NCBI GenBank assembly: GCA_021029095.1
Contig: JAJOHG010000038.1
Span: forward strand, 62,001-126,000
Length of the DNA: 64,000 nt
Reading direction: 5' to 3'
DNA from: Phellopilus nigrolimitatus
Lineage: Eukaryota > Basidiomycota > Agaricomycetes > Hymenochaetales > Hymenochaetaceae
The position numbers were made by a program, and so were the translations under genes. Below the pieces are notes generated by a model. That model was not told where the DNA came from. It saw only the letters and a list, made by a program, of their open reading frames with translations, and ran no database searches. Shown piece by piece: positions 1 to 12,555 of the stretch. The first letter of the stretch is position 1; each line of letters opens with the position of its first letter.

Positions 1-297
1 GTCACCGTAGAGAACGTGCTCGAGGCGCTGTACGAAGGTCTAAACCGGCCCATCGAGCACGACCGTTGGGCGCGTGACAGCGTGAATCCCCGCCATGCGC
101 AGCGAGTGACAAAGGCGTTTCATCGACGCGTAGAGCTGCTGGAGAAGAAGAGGCCCATCAGGTTCGAGGACGCACGGAAGAAAGGGCTCTTACGCATCGA
201 TTATCTGGGATCGCAGTGCCGATTTGCCGGGCTGGTGTTCGGCGGCGAGGGGTCGGAGTGGTGGATGTTGAATGTTTCATCTGAGCCGACGTCGTGA
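1..297 (+). CDS. DUF6699-like protein, C-terminal fragment (5' end outside window)
   Basis: The reading frame is open from base 1 and ends with TGA at 295-297, giving 98 residues of a protein cut by the window edge. I assign it to the basidiomycete DUF6699 family from its resemblance to three other genes in this window. It has a VTVENVLEALYEGLNRP stretch, like ITVGEVLDAIH, VNVGDVLRAIH and IEVADVFNAVW in the others. This is followed by a basic helix rich in Arg/Lys, then GLLRIDYL and CRFAGL, matching the shared G-x-x-R-(V/I)-D-x-L signature. The family has no known enzymatic role and no catalytic motif is visible. The frame could be the last exon of a multi-exon gene. The family name is from memory; the kinship with the other three copies is seen directly. 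Confidence 0.72.
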   Translation, partial: VTVENVLEALYEGLNRPIEHDRWARDSVNPRHAQRVTKAFHRRVELLEKKRPIRFEDARKKGLLRIDYLGSQCRFAGLVFGGEGSEWWMLNVSSEPTS

Positions 298-2953
298 TGT
301 TTACAACAATAATTCGAGTCCATATATGTTCCGTACGTTTTCTTGGTCTTTCCCGCCAGATATGGCCCATGTTTTCCCACTATTTCTCCATGTGATGATT
401 TTTGTTCGTCTATACTATAGTACTAATGACTCTAGCACTTTTTACAGTGGAGCAACGGATAAACTTTCCAATGATCAATGTAAACCAATCTGCAAGCTTT
501 CAGCGGTGAATGTGAGATTATTGTGGTGCCATAGGATTATTGTCAAGATAACAAAGATCCATGAGATTTTTGACCTGTATTTCTTTTTTATGAGATATTT
601 TTGAACCCTGCCGATGAACTCTGGTCATCCCAGGTATACGTAACCTGTCAGCCAAGAAACCAAGACGAGACCTAGTCTACTTAAACTCCTGTAGTATGGC
701 GGCATTATTTATTCTAGGCTTGGACGATCGCGGAGGCGAATAATCAGATATTGCTAATTGGAACGTACGCCCTAATGAAGACATTGAAAACGCCCGTCGG
801 AGTCGGTATCCAGTTTTCAGAAGAATTTCCCGAGTGTCGTGCATTTGTCTAGTATAGGATTATTATACGGAAGAAATCTTAGCAGACAGTCTGCCTCAAA
901 CGTTAGATGTGACCTGTCTCCCAGAGCGTACTGGTCCTCGGGGTTGGTGTAAAGAAAGGAATCTCGTTGTATACATGATCGAACAGTAAGTACAAGGGAA
1001 AGAAAAATCATGAATGTTACTTGCCGTGATGCTCCAAAACCTCTTCGGGAGGCGACAAATCTCCCGGTGCAAACGTAATCAGGTTCAAATTCTCGTTACT
1101 TAGTTCCGATGCATTCGCATAATAAAGATATTCACTCTTCTCGAGAACGTTCGCGCCCAGTCCGCCTTGTACGATCTTTGCGCGCAGCAAGTAGTCTATA
1201 CATACGTCCCGCGATTAATTGACGATACCCTGCAGATACATTTGGTAATGCGGAGGCTACATTGGCCTCGAGGTATGCCTGTCCATCTGAGACGGCGAGC
1301 ACAGTTATTGGCTATCTTAGTCAGATTTCCACTGTATTCCACTCCCAGGGAGACAAGAGAGGCGAGCATAGGTGCGTTCTCTGACTGTGGGGGATGAGCA
1401 GAAAGAATGCCCGGTGCAATAGGTCGGAAGGGATGGGGGAGCAGACGAGGACGCAAGGTGTAGGAGTGTTGTCAGATTGTATTGAAGTTCTATCGCGTCC
1501 GTCCAGGAATTTCGTTCTCGGAGGTGAACAGAGTCCTGTCTGCTACCCATATGCCTCAAGTCAGTGTTCCGTAGTAGAGAGGTCCCCCGGCGGAAGAATA
1601 TCGTTTAACCGGGACAGGTGATTGCATACTCACCCGCAGAGTAGCCAGCCATCCGCGAGGGCGTCAGAAAATGTATTACTAGGAGCTGGTAAGTTCTGCT
1701 CTGCAGTAAAGTCAGAGAAACCCGGAGGTGCTCATGTGCATATGTCTGGATTTACGTGTTCGGGATAGACAGGACAACTGGTCCCTTGCAAAGGTCAATC
1801 CAAGCGACCGCATACAGCATATCAGTACTAGAAGCTATCCGCCAAAAGATACACGAAATAGAGGACTGTATCTGTTCGCTTAAGACTATACCTACGACAG
1901 GTTTTTGATTTGGCTTTGCTGGTTGCAGCTGAGGAACGTTTGTATTCGTCAGTCCACTAAGCTGACCGTAGAGCATGGCATTTCTGGTGCGCGCTGGTGC
2001 GCGCGAAAACGACAGGTACATAGCCGTAGATACATGCATTGTTGCCGTTGTTATCTGTTTGTCTGCACAGACAGTAAGGGAGCGAGTGAGTGCTGCCGGA
2101 GTCGAATATCTTTTCGGAAATCTCGTGAGGAGATCAATCACTGACCACCGGACTTTTATAATACTATCCTTCGACGAAGTAGAGTATGTTTTCAGGAGAA
2201 TCGTATATTCTTGCGATCTGGATGGTAGATCTGGGCATATGCCAATGTCAGAACGCGATTTGCATGATGCTATAAGGATGGAAGTATTCGTGCATCGTAC
2301 GGCGATGAGAAATGGCAGAATTCGAGCGCTATTCGAAGTGATATTTCCAATGCCACCGATAATTGTTTTGGATACTAGAAATAGTAAGTTATAAGCTAGG
2401 TCAAGGTGCTAGTCAGAAATACTTTCACGATGGAGGCGAAAATGAGGTAACCGACAGCCCGGCAGGAGTGCTGAAATGGCGGATTTAACTTCAACTCGAA
2501 GATGGATGATTATGTAATAAACGTACCGGAGTCTGAAGATCAAGCTCAAGCCCAAATGCCCCGTGTCTGAAGCAGACTGCGCGCAATACGAGAACTGTAA
2601 GAGGACGTCATGAATGGTGTTAAGTAACAATCCTGGTATGAAAAATGTAATTTCATGACTTCAAAATACCCTTTATTTATTTACGATGAGACGCTGACAT
2701 CATGCCGAATATATTGCCGACAGATATTTACGCGGAGCTTACCGTAGCGCGTCTGTCATTGTCAACGCGCTCTCAAGTTGCTCAAGATCATGTGGAAGCC
2801 CGGAGCTGCAGTCTGCGACGATTCGGAGGCCTTACACATGATGGACTTGAGGGCGTGATCCGTCCGCTATGTACTTCGCGCTACGAAAACAATACACGTA
2901 CCTTGTCCTCCTTCCATCGCCAAACGAGGTCGGTTGACTGGCGGATAAACTAA
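298..2953. other. Gene-poor interval, no supported gene
   Basis: This stretch holds only short ORFs in all frames. The longest is a 139-codon ORF at 1975-2394 (+) that I do not recognise. No tRNA, terminal inverted repeats or transposase motifs were seen. The last few hundred bases should contain the promoter of the downstream 2-oxoadipate dehydrogenase gene. Confidence 0.5.
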
Positions 2954-5900
2954 ATGAGCCCTTCGCCATTAAGACTGCGCGGCGCGACGGCGGCCATAGG
3001 ACGATACACGCATTCGAGGGCGTATCATGACGAGTCATTTGGATTCAGGAGGAGGAAAGAGATTGTCGTGCCAGACTGTACGTCCTCCATCGATTTTATT
3101 GCGCGAACCGCCCGCTCATTGTATGTTTAGACACTCCAGCGCAGCTTCAGAATAGAACGACCCATGCTCCGCTTCTACGCTACGTCGATTCTATGCGCAC
3201 CCATGGTCATCGAGCTGCCAGAATTGATCCGCTGGACCTCCTCCAGCGCGAGGACATAGCAGCGCTCGACCCGACGCGCTACGGCCTCGTTGACCCGAAG
3301 CAGACATATCCCGTTGATGGCATCGTCTGGACAAACCCCGCCGGGCCGAATACGCCATCCACAGAAGCCTGGCCGCTTGAGCGCATCGCCGCGCACCTCC
3401 GCTCCGTGTACGTCGGCAACATCGCGTACGAGTTCATGCACTCGCCCTCCAAGTCCGAGCGACTCTGGTTCTCACATGTGCTCGAGTCCGCCGCGGTTGC
3501 GCCACACAACGTGCGCAACTCGGATGAAAAGCGCAGGATGTGGGGCCTCATGACCCGTAGCGAGGTGTTCGACCAGTTCCTTCAGCTCAAGTTCCCGAAC
3601 CTCAAGCGTTATGGGCTCGAGGGCGGCGAGTCAATGCTTCCCGCGCTCGACATGTTATTCTCGGTCGCGTCCGCTGCTGGGATCGAGCATGTTGTTCTCG
3701 CTATGCCTCATCGAGGTCGCCTCAACCTCCTAACCGACTTACTGCAACTGTCTCCCGCAGCGCTCTTCCACAAAGTTAAGGGCGAGAGCGAGGTCCCCGA
3801 AGAGCTCGGCTACTCTGGTGATGTCATCAGCCATCTCGGTATGCATTTTGCTCAGGATTCTTTGATTATTCGCTAAAACCATGCACAGTTGCTAATCCCA
3901 CATTGTACTATGGGAAGCCAGCGCGTTCACTCAAAGTATCTCTCCTCCCGAATCCTTCTCACCTCGGTTAGCTTCAATCCATCCCGTTCTTGGTCGCCAT
4001 TGACGTATTCTCGTTCTTGTAGAGGCCGTCGACCCAGTCGCCCTTGGCAAGACGCGCGCGAAGCAATTTGCACTTATCAAGGAAGCCGATCCAGACTGCA
4101 ACCTCGGCGACAAAGTAATGTGCGTGCAGCTTCACGGAGACGCGAGTTTTACAGGCCAAGGCGTCGTAATGGAGTCCCTCGGATTAAGTTTGTGCTTGTA
4201 TGCGTGATTTTCTAGCTCTCCATAACTGACTCGATGTGGATGACAGGCAACTTACCCCATTTCACTAGTGGCGGAAGTGTACATTTGGTTGTAAAGTCGG
4301 TGATTCAATTTCTGTACTTACTTCAAGGGTACTAACTTTGCTATGTCTCCAGCAATAAGTAGACTTAGCACATTCGTTCCGCCCCATTTTCTTTCTGACC
4401 ACTTTTTTTTTAGTATTGGATACACGACCCCGGCTTCAAGTGCCCGTTCATCGCTTTACTGCTCGGACATCGGGAAAATGATCAACGCGCCCGTGTTGCA
4501 TGTCAACGGAGATCACCCGGAAGGTCGGTAGTCCAGTGAGCCGAATGTCATAGCACGTCTGAGAGTCGTTCTGCAGATGTTTCTCGTGCTCTGGACGCTG
4601 CTTTCCAATACAGAAATGCTTTCCGCAAGGTATGCATCTGCATAGGCTGCCACTATCCTCGGAGCGATTTTGAATGATTTTGTGCAGGACATCGTCGTCG
4701 ATCTTCTGGTTTACCGCCGATGGTCGGTACTCTATTTGTTATTTTTCCATGTGTCCAGCACACGTATATACAATTTAATGAAGGGGACACAACGAGCTCG
4801 ATGAACCAGCATTCACACAACCGCTCATGTATCAGAACATTCGCACGCGAAAGAGTGTGCCGACGCTCTATGAAGATAAGCTTCTCGTACGTTTCATTCC
4901 CTCTTTCCCATCTGTACATCCGTCTTAATCAACTCCTACCTTTGTTTAAACGAAAAGAACGAAGAGGTGATTAAACAAGAAGAGATCTTGGACCTCCGCA
5001 GCTCGTACAAGGCACATTTGGGTGCTGAGCTTTCCAAGGCTGATGCCTTCGTTCCCGCTTTGAATGTGCTGAAAGACAAGTGGAGCGGGATGGTCCTTCC
5101 AAATAGCACCGAGGCTGTACGTGATCCTGAGACAGGTGCCGCGCTGGACATGCTCAAGGAGGTGGGGAGGGCAAGTGTGCAGGTTCCGGAAGGTTTTGTA
5201 AATGACTTCGCGTTCTCCGAGCCTTGATGCATACCCTAATTATGTTACAGGAAGTTCATCCGCGCCTCAAGAGGCACATCAATGCAAGACTGAAGAGTTT
5301 GGAAGCGGGGACGGGCCTTGACTGGGCAACGGCAGAGGTTTGCACACATAAGAAACATCCATAGGCTAGAGCGGCTAACAATATTTCTTCTTCAGGCAAT
5401 GGCTTTTGGTTCTCTCATGCTCGATGGATATAATGTTCGTATATCAGGGCAGGATGTCGGGAGAGGGACGTTTAGTCAGCGGTAAGCGGCACTTATCGCT
5501 GTAAAAGGGTCTGATTAACCTTGTGCATCTTTTCTTGCAGCCATGCTATGCTTGTGGACCAGATGACTGAGGATGTCACTGTTCCTTTGAATGCGAGACT
5601 GGAATCTGAGGGACGGCTGGAGCTGGCAAACAGTACGTTTTGGTTTACAGTAGTTCTGAAGAGTTTTCCGCCATGCTTAACATTAATAAATGCTAGGCTC
5701 TCTGAGTGAGATGGCAGTTCTTGGTGTAAGCTCTCAAATTGCTATTTTCCAGATCGGAACACTATAGTGTCAAATAGTTCGAGTATGGTATGAGCTGGGA
5801 GAGTCCTAAGCTTTTGTCGATCTGGGAAGCGCAGGTGAGTCTTCTATCTGCGTCTTTGTTCATGGTGTTCTGAGACCAGATATAGTTCGGCGACTTTTTC

Positions 5901-6901
5901 AATGGTGCCCAAGTTATATTCGATACTTTCATATCTTCCTCGGAAAGTGAGCTCATTTTTCATCTGCTACCCACGTTGGTTAACTTGCTCAAAAACCCTA
6001 TGAAAATTGAAAAGCGAAATGGCTGATGCAGAGCGGCATCGTCGTTTTGCTTCCCCACGGATTGGATGGTGCAGGCCCTGAGCATTCGTCGATGCGCATC
6101 GAGCGCATGCTCCAAGTGAGAATAGTTGCTCTTCTCGTTTTCCTTCATAAACTCACTGCTATTCCTGTTTGTCACAGCTGACGAATGATCCTGCCGACTT
6201 CCATGATGGCGAGGGGTCAAGAGGCGTTAACATGCACGTTGTGTATCCAACAACTCCGGCACAGTATTTCCATCTACTCCGTAGGCAGATGAAACGGAAT
6301 TATCGGAGACCACTCGTATTGGCCGCGCCGAAAGGTCTTCTGCGTCTTCCCGTAAGTTCCATTGAGTCAACTTGTTTCTTCTAGTTTATCATCTACTAAA
6401 CGATGAATCACCATGTAGGCCGCAGCGTCTCCGCTCAGCGGCTTCGAACCTAACACGCGCTTCCTTCCTGTACTCGATGATAAAATGGTGGACCCTGTTA
6501 ATGTCGAACGTGTTATCCTCCTCACCGGCAAAATCTATTACGACCTCGTCAAAGAACGGGCTGCACGGGGCTTAGATGGTAGGGTAGCATTAGTGCGTGT
6601 GGAGGAGCTCAGTCCATTCCCATTCCTGGTTCTTTCCGATGTGCTGCGGCGATATACACATATAAGCGACGTGTGCTGGCTGCAGGAAGAGCCGCGAAAC
6701 CAAGGCGCGTGGACGCACGTAGCGCCCCGGATCTCCGGTGTTCTGGAGAGAGTTGCGGAGGCTGAAGGTGCGGAGAAGAGCGCGAGGGCGGGATTGCGTT
6801 ACATTGGGAGAAAGGAGGACGCTGTCGCGGCCGTAGGCATAGGCAAGGTCTACAAGGAGCAACAGAACGCCGTGCTTCGTGGAGCATTTGATGGTTTATA
6901 G
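2954..6901 (+). CDS. 2-oxoadipate dehydrogenase E1 (DHTKD1-type), mitochondrial, 20 exons
   Basis: Thiamine-diphosphate E1 component that decarboxylates 2-oxoadipate in mitochondrial lysine/tryptophan breakdown, working with lipoyl E2 and E3. Proposed exons: 2954-3077, 3131-3838, 3889-3966, 4023-4187, 4247-4295, 4353-4358, 4414-4523, 4577-4629, 4688-4722, 4784-4886, 4958-5197, 5251-5337, 5396-5481, 5541-5632, 5697-5725, 5778-5834, 5886-5946, 6015-6115, 6178-6351, 6419-6901. They sum to 2841 nt, 946 aa, close to human DHTKD1 (about 919). The start [16 protein letters not shown] is an Arg-rich, acid-free targeting peptide. Diagnostic blocks follow: [108 protein letters not shown] and [12 protein letters not shown]. 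These fit DHTKD1 better than the OGDH paralogue. The MRTHGH Met at 3193 is internal. No frameshift is needed. Confidence 0.93.
4353..4358 (+). other. 6-nt microexon (exon 6) of the DHTKD1-type gene
   Basis: Six bases (CAATAA) lie between two well-formed introns: 4296-4352 (57 nt, TACTAAC branch, CCAG end) and 4359-4413 (55 nt, CTGAC branch, long T tract, TAG end). Including them joins the flanking exons as V-V-N-N-N-I-G-Y-T-T, restoring the conserved NN(Q/N)-x-G-(Y/F)-T-T thiamine-diphosphate site. Skipping them keeps the frame but loses two residues (V-V-N-I-G-Y). Inference from splice sites and family conservation; no transcript evidence. Confidence 0.78.
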
Positions 6902-7392
6902 GATCCGTTTCTTCCTTCTCACCTATCATTTCGGACTTCTTGTGATATCTTAATCAAGCTTCAAGCATTGAACGATTAAGCCAAAAGGATCCCTCGTATA
7001 TCTATCTGCATTCCATTTCTATTTCGAATGGAGAAGAAACGAACATCGTTATCATTCTGCCACATTACATGTATACGGAGGAAGGCGACAATTATATAGA
7101 AAACATAAAGCGCGAGTGTATTATGGAATAAGAGCGATTTGAGCAATAATAATACTATAAGGAGTGAGACGAGCAGCGACGACGATGAAGATGATAAGCT
7201 GCAATAAGAAAGCAGAAGACACTAAACAACGTATGAAGGCCGGGTATTTCCAGTCACGAGTCGTCCCAAAGCCTCCTCGTCGACATTACACGTAAGATTA
7301 GAGAAAGCTTCGTACGAATCTGAAAGCCGGTCGATGCGGACATGGACGATTATATAGTGGATACTTAGGAGTGTGCAGAAGAGATCAGCCGA
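6902..7392. other. Convergent 3' region between DHTKD1-type gene and MIOX
   Basis: Tail-to-tail spacer of 491 bp. It should hold the 3' UTRs and polyadenylation signals of both genes; AT-rich patches near 7080-7200 fit this. No ORF or repeat of note. Confidence 0.5.
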
Positions 7393-8766
7393 TCACCAGT
7401 TGAGCTCCGCAGGGAAGAACTTGGCGATTAGAGACTCGTAGTAAGGGCGCAGCTTCGCAACATCGCATGGCTCATCGTTTTTGCTATAGAGGTCGTACGG
7501 GTTGAAGGCGCGCACGATCTCAAGCGTCTTCGCGTCTTTCTCATTCGTAAGATGCGCGTACGCGTTCTCACGATGCCAGCTAAATATCCAATCATAAGCA
7601 GATCAGCATTTGAGCACAAGTCACGTATTTATGGAGACGATGTGTGGAGGTGGAGATGAGCAGGGAAAGTGTCACACACGGGTAGAAGCTGTGGTACCGG
7701 ATCATTGCGAGGCCCTCTTCGGGGAGCGTGCTTTGATCCTTCAGGACATGATACAGATACTGTGATCCCCAGTCAGCACCGCATTTCCGGTCCACATGAC
7801 AAAGCGAACACACCTCATCGTGGCCCCAGGAGAGCATAATGTTGTCAAGCCCGCAGTTTGGCTTGTAGATGCCATATTTCGTTGAGTATACGGGGTCGTG
7901 GAAGTCCGGGTTTTGCGCAAAGGAGTCGTAATAGATGTTCTTTTCTGAGAACTGGCATCCCACGATGAACGTGTCCTGAGAAACGGAAAGGCATATAGTA
8001 AGCATGCCATGAATACTTTTAAGATTGACTTCGCGATACGAACCCCGACGACGTCCCACTGACCCTCGGATCCAAAGAAATGCAGAAGCTTGCCCAAATC
8101 GTGTACAAGACCGGTGACCTGCACAGGGAAAAGGTCAGCTCAACACTCGCGAACAAGAGACTAATTGATAGTGTACGTACTTGCATCCACTCGGGCCTTC
8201 CATCTCTGCGCATAGCTTCCGCAGTTTGCAGAAGATGTTCAATTTGCGACACATTGGTCTAAAGGACGATATCAGCATGAGTCATCAATTAAGGATGCGA
8301 AGAACGGACATCTGGGTCTGAGTCATCAATGAGTGTGTTGAGAAGCTCGATGGCCTGCCAGATGCTCATCCGAGCTCGAGTCGTCTTTTTGAAATCTTCG
8401 CGCGCTTTGAGGTTGTACGCAACTGTTTGTTTTTCTGCCGAAGAAAAAGCATCAGTCCCAACCGCTCTGAGGAAAAGGAGCGCTTTTACTCGACAACGCA
8501 CCGTGCTGCTCTTTATAGAAATTCTTGACGCGGTCGCAGGCTTCTTCGTAGCGGCGGAACTGTGTCTTGTCTTTCTCGGCGTCGAATTGTGATTCCGTGT
8601 TCCATTCGTAAGAGGCGGCGTCGCCTTTCAGGACGTTGACTGCAGCATCGAAATTTATTATTCAAGTTCGACTGCATTTAGGAGGCGCAGCAAAAATTGA
8701 CACACCTGCGTCGATGGCGTCAGAGGTCTCATCCAGGAGATGTCCATTGCGAGCAAGTCCAGGCAT
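7393..8766 (-). CDS. myo-inositol oxygenase, 8 exons
   Basis: Di-iron oxygenase that cleaves myo-inositol with O2 to D-glucuronate, the first step of the inositol catabolic route in eukaryotes; probably cytosolic. Exons on the minus strand are 8706-8766, 8502-8639, 8310-8434, 8181-8258, 8044-8118, 7814-7975, 7680-7759 and 7393-7579. They total 906 nt, 301 aa (human MIOX 285). All family iron ligands appear in order: His of IEHLLQTAEA, His-Asp of TGLVHDLGKLL, His of SWGHDEYLYHVL, His of IRYHSFYPWH and Asp of FNPYDLYSK. The protein ends with KFFPAELNW, matching the typical LSW-like terminus. The start MPGLARNGHLLDE is the first ATG of an exon that runs in phase into conserved sequence. No odd features. 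The next gene on the same strand is an aldo-keto reductase 2.5 kb away. Confidence 0.95.
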
Positions 8767-11229
8767 GATGGCAGTCGAGTGTAAAGGGTGAATGGGTGAT
8801 GGAGTATGCGACGGAGGGCTCGATGTGGTTGTCAGATTTGCAAAATGCTATGACCTCCTTTTATACGCGAGCACCACACTGATGCTGTGCGATGTACATA
8901 TGCTTGGATTTGATTCAATGATGATCGTAAGAAATTTTCCTAATCCTCGTCACGGCAGGTGCTTTTAGAAGGCCGTTTACAACGTTGGTTTCAACCCGCC
9001 AAGTTCCGCCGAAACGCACGGGCGGCGTCGTGACAGCGACACGGAAATTGGATATTAAACTCTACCGAGCATAAGCGGTGCCTCGGCAGCCTTCGGCGAA
9101 GCGAAGAATCCCACTTCCGAGTTTCATCTTTTGGAAAATCCCGACTGTGTTATTCAAAGAAAGGCTAGCGTTTCCCGTCTATGAATGACCTGGACCGGAC
9201 ATGGCTTTTGAAAAAATAGCTGAATGACAGCTCGAGCAATGGATGGCAACTTTAGTGCGTTCCTGATCAGTATCAGAAGAGAATCCGGACAGTTCATGTT
9301 TCGAGAGACTCGTTTCTGTAAAAACGACAACTAATTAGCTTAGCTCCGCTCAGCCTCAAGTACAAGTATAGGTATATGTATATCTCCTGGCTATTCGCAC
9401 ACGGCCCTATTCAAGTTATCAACTTCAGCGTCAACAATCAAGCGGTATTGTGCGGGACTTCTCTGCTTGGCGATGGTTTGACCACATTACATTTCTGTAC
9501 GTGTGATTGTTCGTTCCCAACGGCTTGTTTTTGACTTCCCTGCATCGAACCGTGCTGTCAGATTCGTAACCCTGGCTGAAAGCGAGCCTTGTCTTACCTC
9601 CGCACGAAAAGTTCTTGCCACCGTGCCGAACAGCTTGGGAATCTCACCGCCCAGAAGGAAGGCGGCCTGCTGGCATCTGGCGTCTTGATACTACTAGGAC
9701 CCTGAGCCACAAGCGTTTTGGATTGCTTTTCGATCATGCTTCACCGAATACTATTATGTCGAGAGCATCCGTGCGTGCTTGAAGCTTTTCTTTAACATGT
9801 CGTTTTTGCCCCACAGAATGCTCACATCATCTTGCAATGGTGTACGCAGCATGGCCGCCGAACTGTATTCTACTCATAACCCTGTCTTGCGCAGTGTTTG
9901 TAAGCATATTTTCATCAGAGAGCTTTGGCACTTGAGGGAATCAGCGGACCATGCCGCAACTTGCCGTTTCTCACAAACAGCTAGAGCAGCCTTCGAACTG
10001 TCTTCTATAACTTGCCGTCGTACCCGAAGTCCAAGTGCGAGCGCTGATCCGATCTATCTCAGAACCGCAGCGGCACAAAAGCGCAAAGAAATCTTCGGTG
10101 CCTTTCCTTCCGTGACATTTTTAACGTTTACCCTTTGATTGAGATGCGTCCATTGAACGGATCTGGATGATATTCCCCAGGTTCACATTCCCCGGATTCC
10201 TCGAAGGGATCGGCAGCTACAGGTGATCCGAGGAGATCAAGTTTAGCGCAACGCTCAGCACGGCCTATCCCACCGTCCTATGAGTCATACCTGGTTATGG
10301 CTTGCAATATCGCGACAACTACCTAGTCATTTCTGTGCGAGGTTCTTACATCTTGCAGTTTTGCCTGGTCTTAAATGCAGGTAAACTGCTTGATACCGCC
10401 TGTTCAAGTTTCCTGTGATAATGGCCACTGACAGATGTTAGTTATTGAGTTCCTATGCAATTACACCGACTACTGAATTTACATCCATCAAGGCACGGGC
10501 GCCGACTAAAGCCATAGGATTCGGACGGAACATCGGCATGGGATTTAGGAATCTTCCGAAGTCCGTGGGCGGTTGCACATTTGCCCCGGCGGCGGCAATC
10601 CCGCCCGTGCGGCGGTGCGCGGCGGCAGCTTTGCTCTTCATGAATATGACGCTGAACGCATCATCATGGCGTAGTCTGGAGCAAGTGTTAACACCGTCTG
10701 AGACAAAGACTGGGGACATTACCGCACATGAAGTCCTTCCTGGCGCTCGACGGGAATCCACTACCGGTGTTCGGTCGATATCCACTTAGTATCCGCTCGC
10801 TCTCACCGGCCGCACCAACTTGTATTCTTTCATTTCCGACTCTACATGGGTGTAAATACACGGCCTTCTTGATCGGTTTCTGCGCACGAACTACATGTAC
10901 AACAAGCACGTTTTTTCTTCTAACAGCCAGCCACAGCCATTTTCAAGAGCCGTTACTCCCGCGGCTTTCTAAGCACCGATCCCTGATCGCTCGAATCGCC
11001 CCGATGCCACCGTCAATCAGCGGGCTTAGACACAATCCGAAATCGCTCAATCTTTACGGCCAGTTATCGAACCCGAGATCGATCACTATTCATAGAATAG
11101 CGTTAATATCATCTTTGAAAGAGCATAAAAGCAAAAGAAGAAACATGAGGATAAGAAGGTGTTGGCGTCGATGTAGAGAAGGTGATGCGGGATACGAGAA
11201 TGCGGAGATAAAATACTGGCATGAGAATG
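8767..11229. other. Intergenic interval without supported genes
   Basis: About 2.5 kb between the 5' end of MIOX and the 3' end of the aldo-keto reductase. ORFs of 61-174 codons occur (for example 9779-10138, 10445-10789 and 10728-11252) but show no recognisable domain, no plausible splice partners and overlap on opposite strands. The MIOX promoter should lie just above 8766. No tRNA or transposon ends were seen. Confidence 0.45.
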
Positions 11230-12555
11230 TTACTTACCCCAGGGCGGCGTGATGAAGCGCTTCTGCTTGCCTGCACCAGCGACGCCGTCGAGCCGCTCGA
11301 GGTCTGCCTTCTCAAGCTTGGGTAGCACCGAGAGTGTGTCCACAAGATTAGACTTGATGCGTGCGGGCGTAACAGGACTTCGGTAAAATAACAATATTCC
11401 TTGCCACTGTAAGTAAGGGGGAAAAGGAGGTGCACAGGTTTGTTATATAAGTATATTAGAGAAGTATGGGAAAACGCACCGAGCCAAGCGAGAAGGATAT
11501 GTGCGGGCTGCGCCTTGTACTTCGCAGCGAACTCGGTAACGAGCTCATCCGAAAACAACGGAGAACCAGTCGAGCCGAGGGGAGAGTACGCCTGTGGTTG
11601 AATGCCTTTGGACTTGAGATACGTAAGAAGTTTGTGCTGCGGGTTATATAGATGGATCTCCAGCTGTGCCAGTAAAACCAGTTAAGTGCACGGATTGAAT
11701 GATAAAATAGAACAATCGTTGAGTACCTGATCGACGGCAGGAATGATTGTCGCGGTAGGGAGGATCTCTTCAAGCTTCTTCTCGGAGAAGTTCGAGACAC
11801 CGATTGATTTTACTTTGCCTTCGCATGGCGTTAGGTTTATAAATATAAAAGATTGTAGAGTGTGTCTTCGCACCTTTCTTCACAAGCTCTTCCATTTGCT
11901 TCCAGGTGTCTGCAATTGACCACGAGTAGTCGACGTCACGAGTGCCGTCGGGCAATGTCGGGAAACTAGGATGATTTCCGTTCGGGTTGAGTGGCACGGG
12001 CCAATGCACCAGATATACTTGTCGAGGCCAATTAATAGAAAACGTGAGTCTCAAAAACAGTGCACAGGTAGAAGGGATAACTAACAGTCGAGATAATCCA
12101 CCCCGAGATCTGCAAGCGATTGGTCTGCGGCTTCTTCCACTCTCGAATGGTAGGTGCTCCAGAGCTTGCTCGTAATCTGTAAATCGCGCTAGATGATTAG
12201 TTGAGTACTTAATTTTGAAACTGAGAACTTACAAAGATCTCGGACCTGGGTACTCCAGACTTGCGAATACCCTCACCGACGTACTTCTCATTCTGGTAGC
12301 CCCTGTAAGGACGAGCAATCAACGGAGATGAACCCTTTAAGTAAAGGCCTGAACGCACCATGCACCATCGATGTGACGATAGCCCTCTACAAGCGCATAT
12401 CTGACTGCTTCGACGACTTCTTCAGGCGTGGACTTCCAAGTGCCTGCATTCATGAGATTAACAACCTCAATTTGATCTGGTCAGATTCTAGTACGAACCG
12501 AGACCGATGGCGGGAATCTCGGCGCCGCTGTTGAGTTTGAACTTCGGGGAGGCCA
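11230..12555 (-). CDS. Aldo-keto reductase, Gcy1/glycerol dehydrogenase-like
   Basis: NADPH-dependent carbonyl reductase of the AKR superfamily, probably cytosolic. It starts at 12555 with [20 protein letters not shown] followed by [17 protein letters not shown], the usual AKR N-terminus. Catalytic tetrad candidates are Asp and Tyr in HIDGAWGYQNEK, Lys in [10 protein letters not shown] and His in [15 protein letters not shown]. The text after HWP ([17 protein letters not shown]) is typical of fungal Gcy1/Gld-type enzymes acting on glycerol, dihydroxyacetone or aldehydes. Later blocks are [26 protein letters not shown] and the C-terminal [10 protein letters not shown] before TAA at 11230-11232. 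Several introns of 50-75 nt separate the blocks, all in phase. A further short 3' exon cannot be ruled out because GTAAGT overlaps the stop. The tetrad Asp sits in HIDGAW rather than the common HIDTA, a minor variant. Substrate is not predictable. Confidence 0.9.

Noticed and set aside
1975..2394. 139-codon plus-strand ORF
   Set aside because: No recognisable motif or splice partner; left as unassigned.
3121..3155. A 35-nt intron for the DHTKD1-type first junction
   Set aside because: The donor at 3078 with acceptor at 3130 gives a normal 53-nt intron and joins [13 protein letters not shown] in phase, as expected for the family.
3193..3876. Using the ATG at 3193 as the gene start
   Set aside because: It lies inside the conserved MRTHGHRAA block; the ATG at 2954 gives a mitochondrial targeting peptide and the missing N-terminal sequence.
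10453..10785. Opposing ORFs of 110-114 codons
   Set aside because: Same sequence open on both strands with no family resemblance, typical of chance in GC-rich text.
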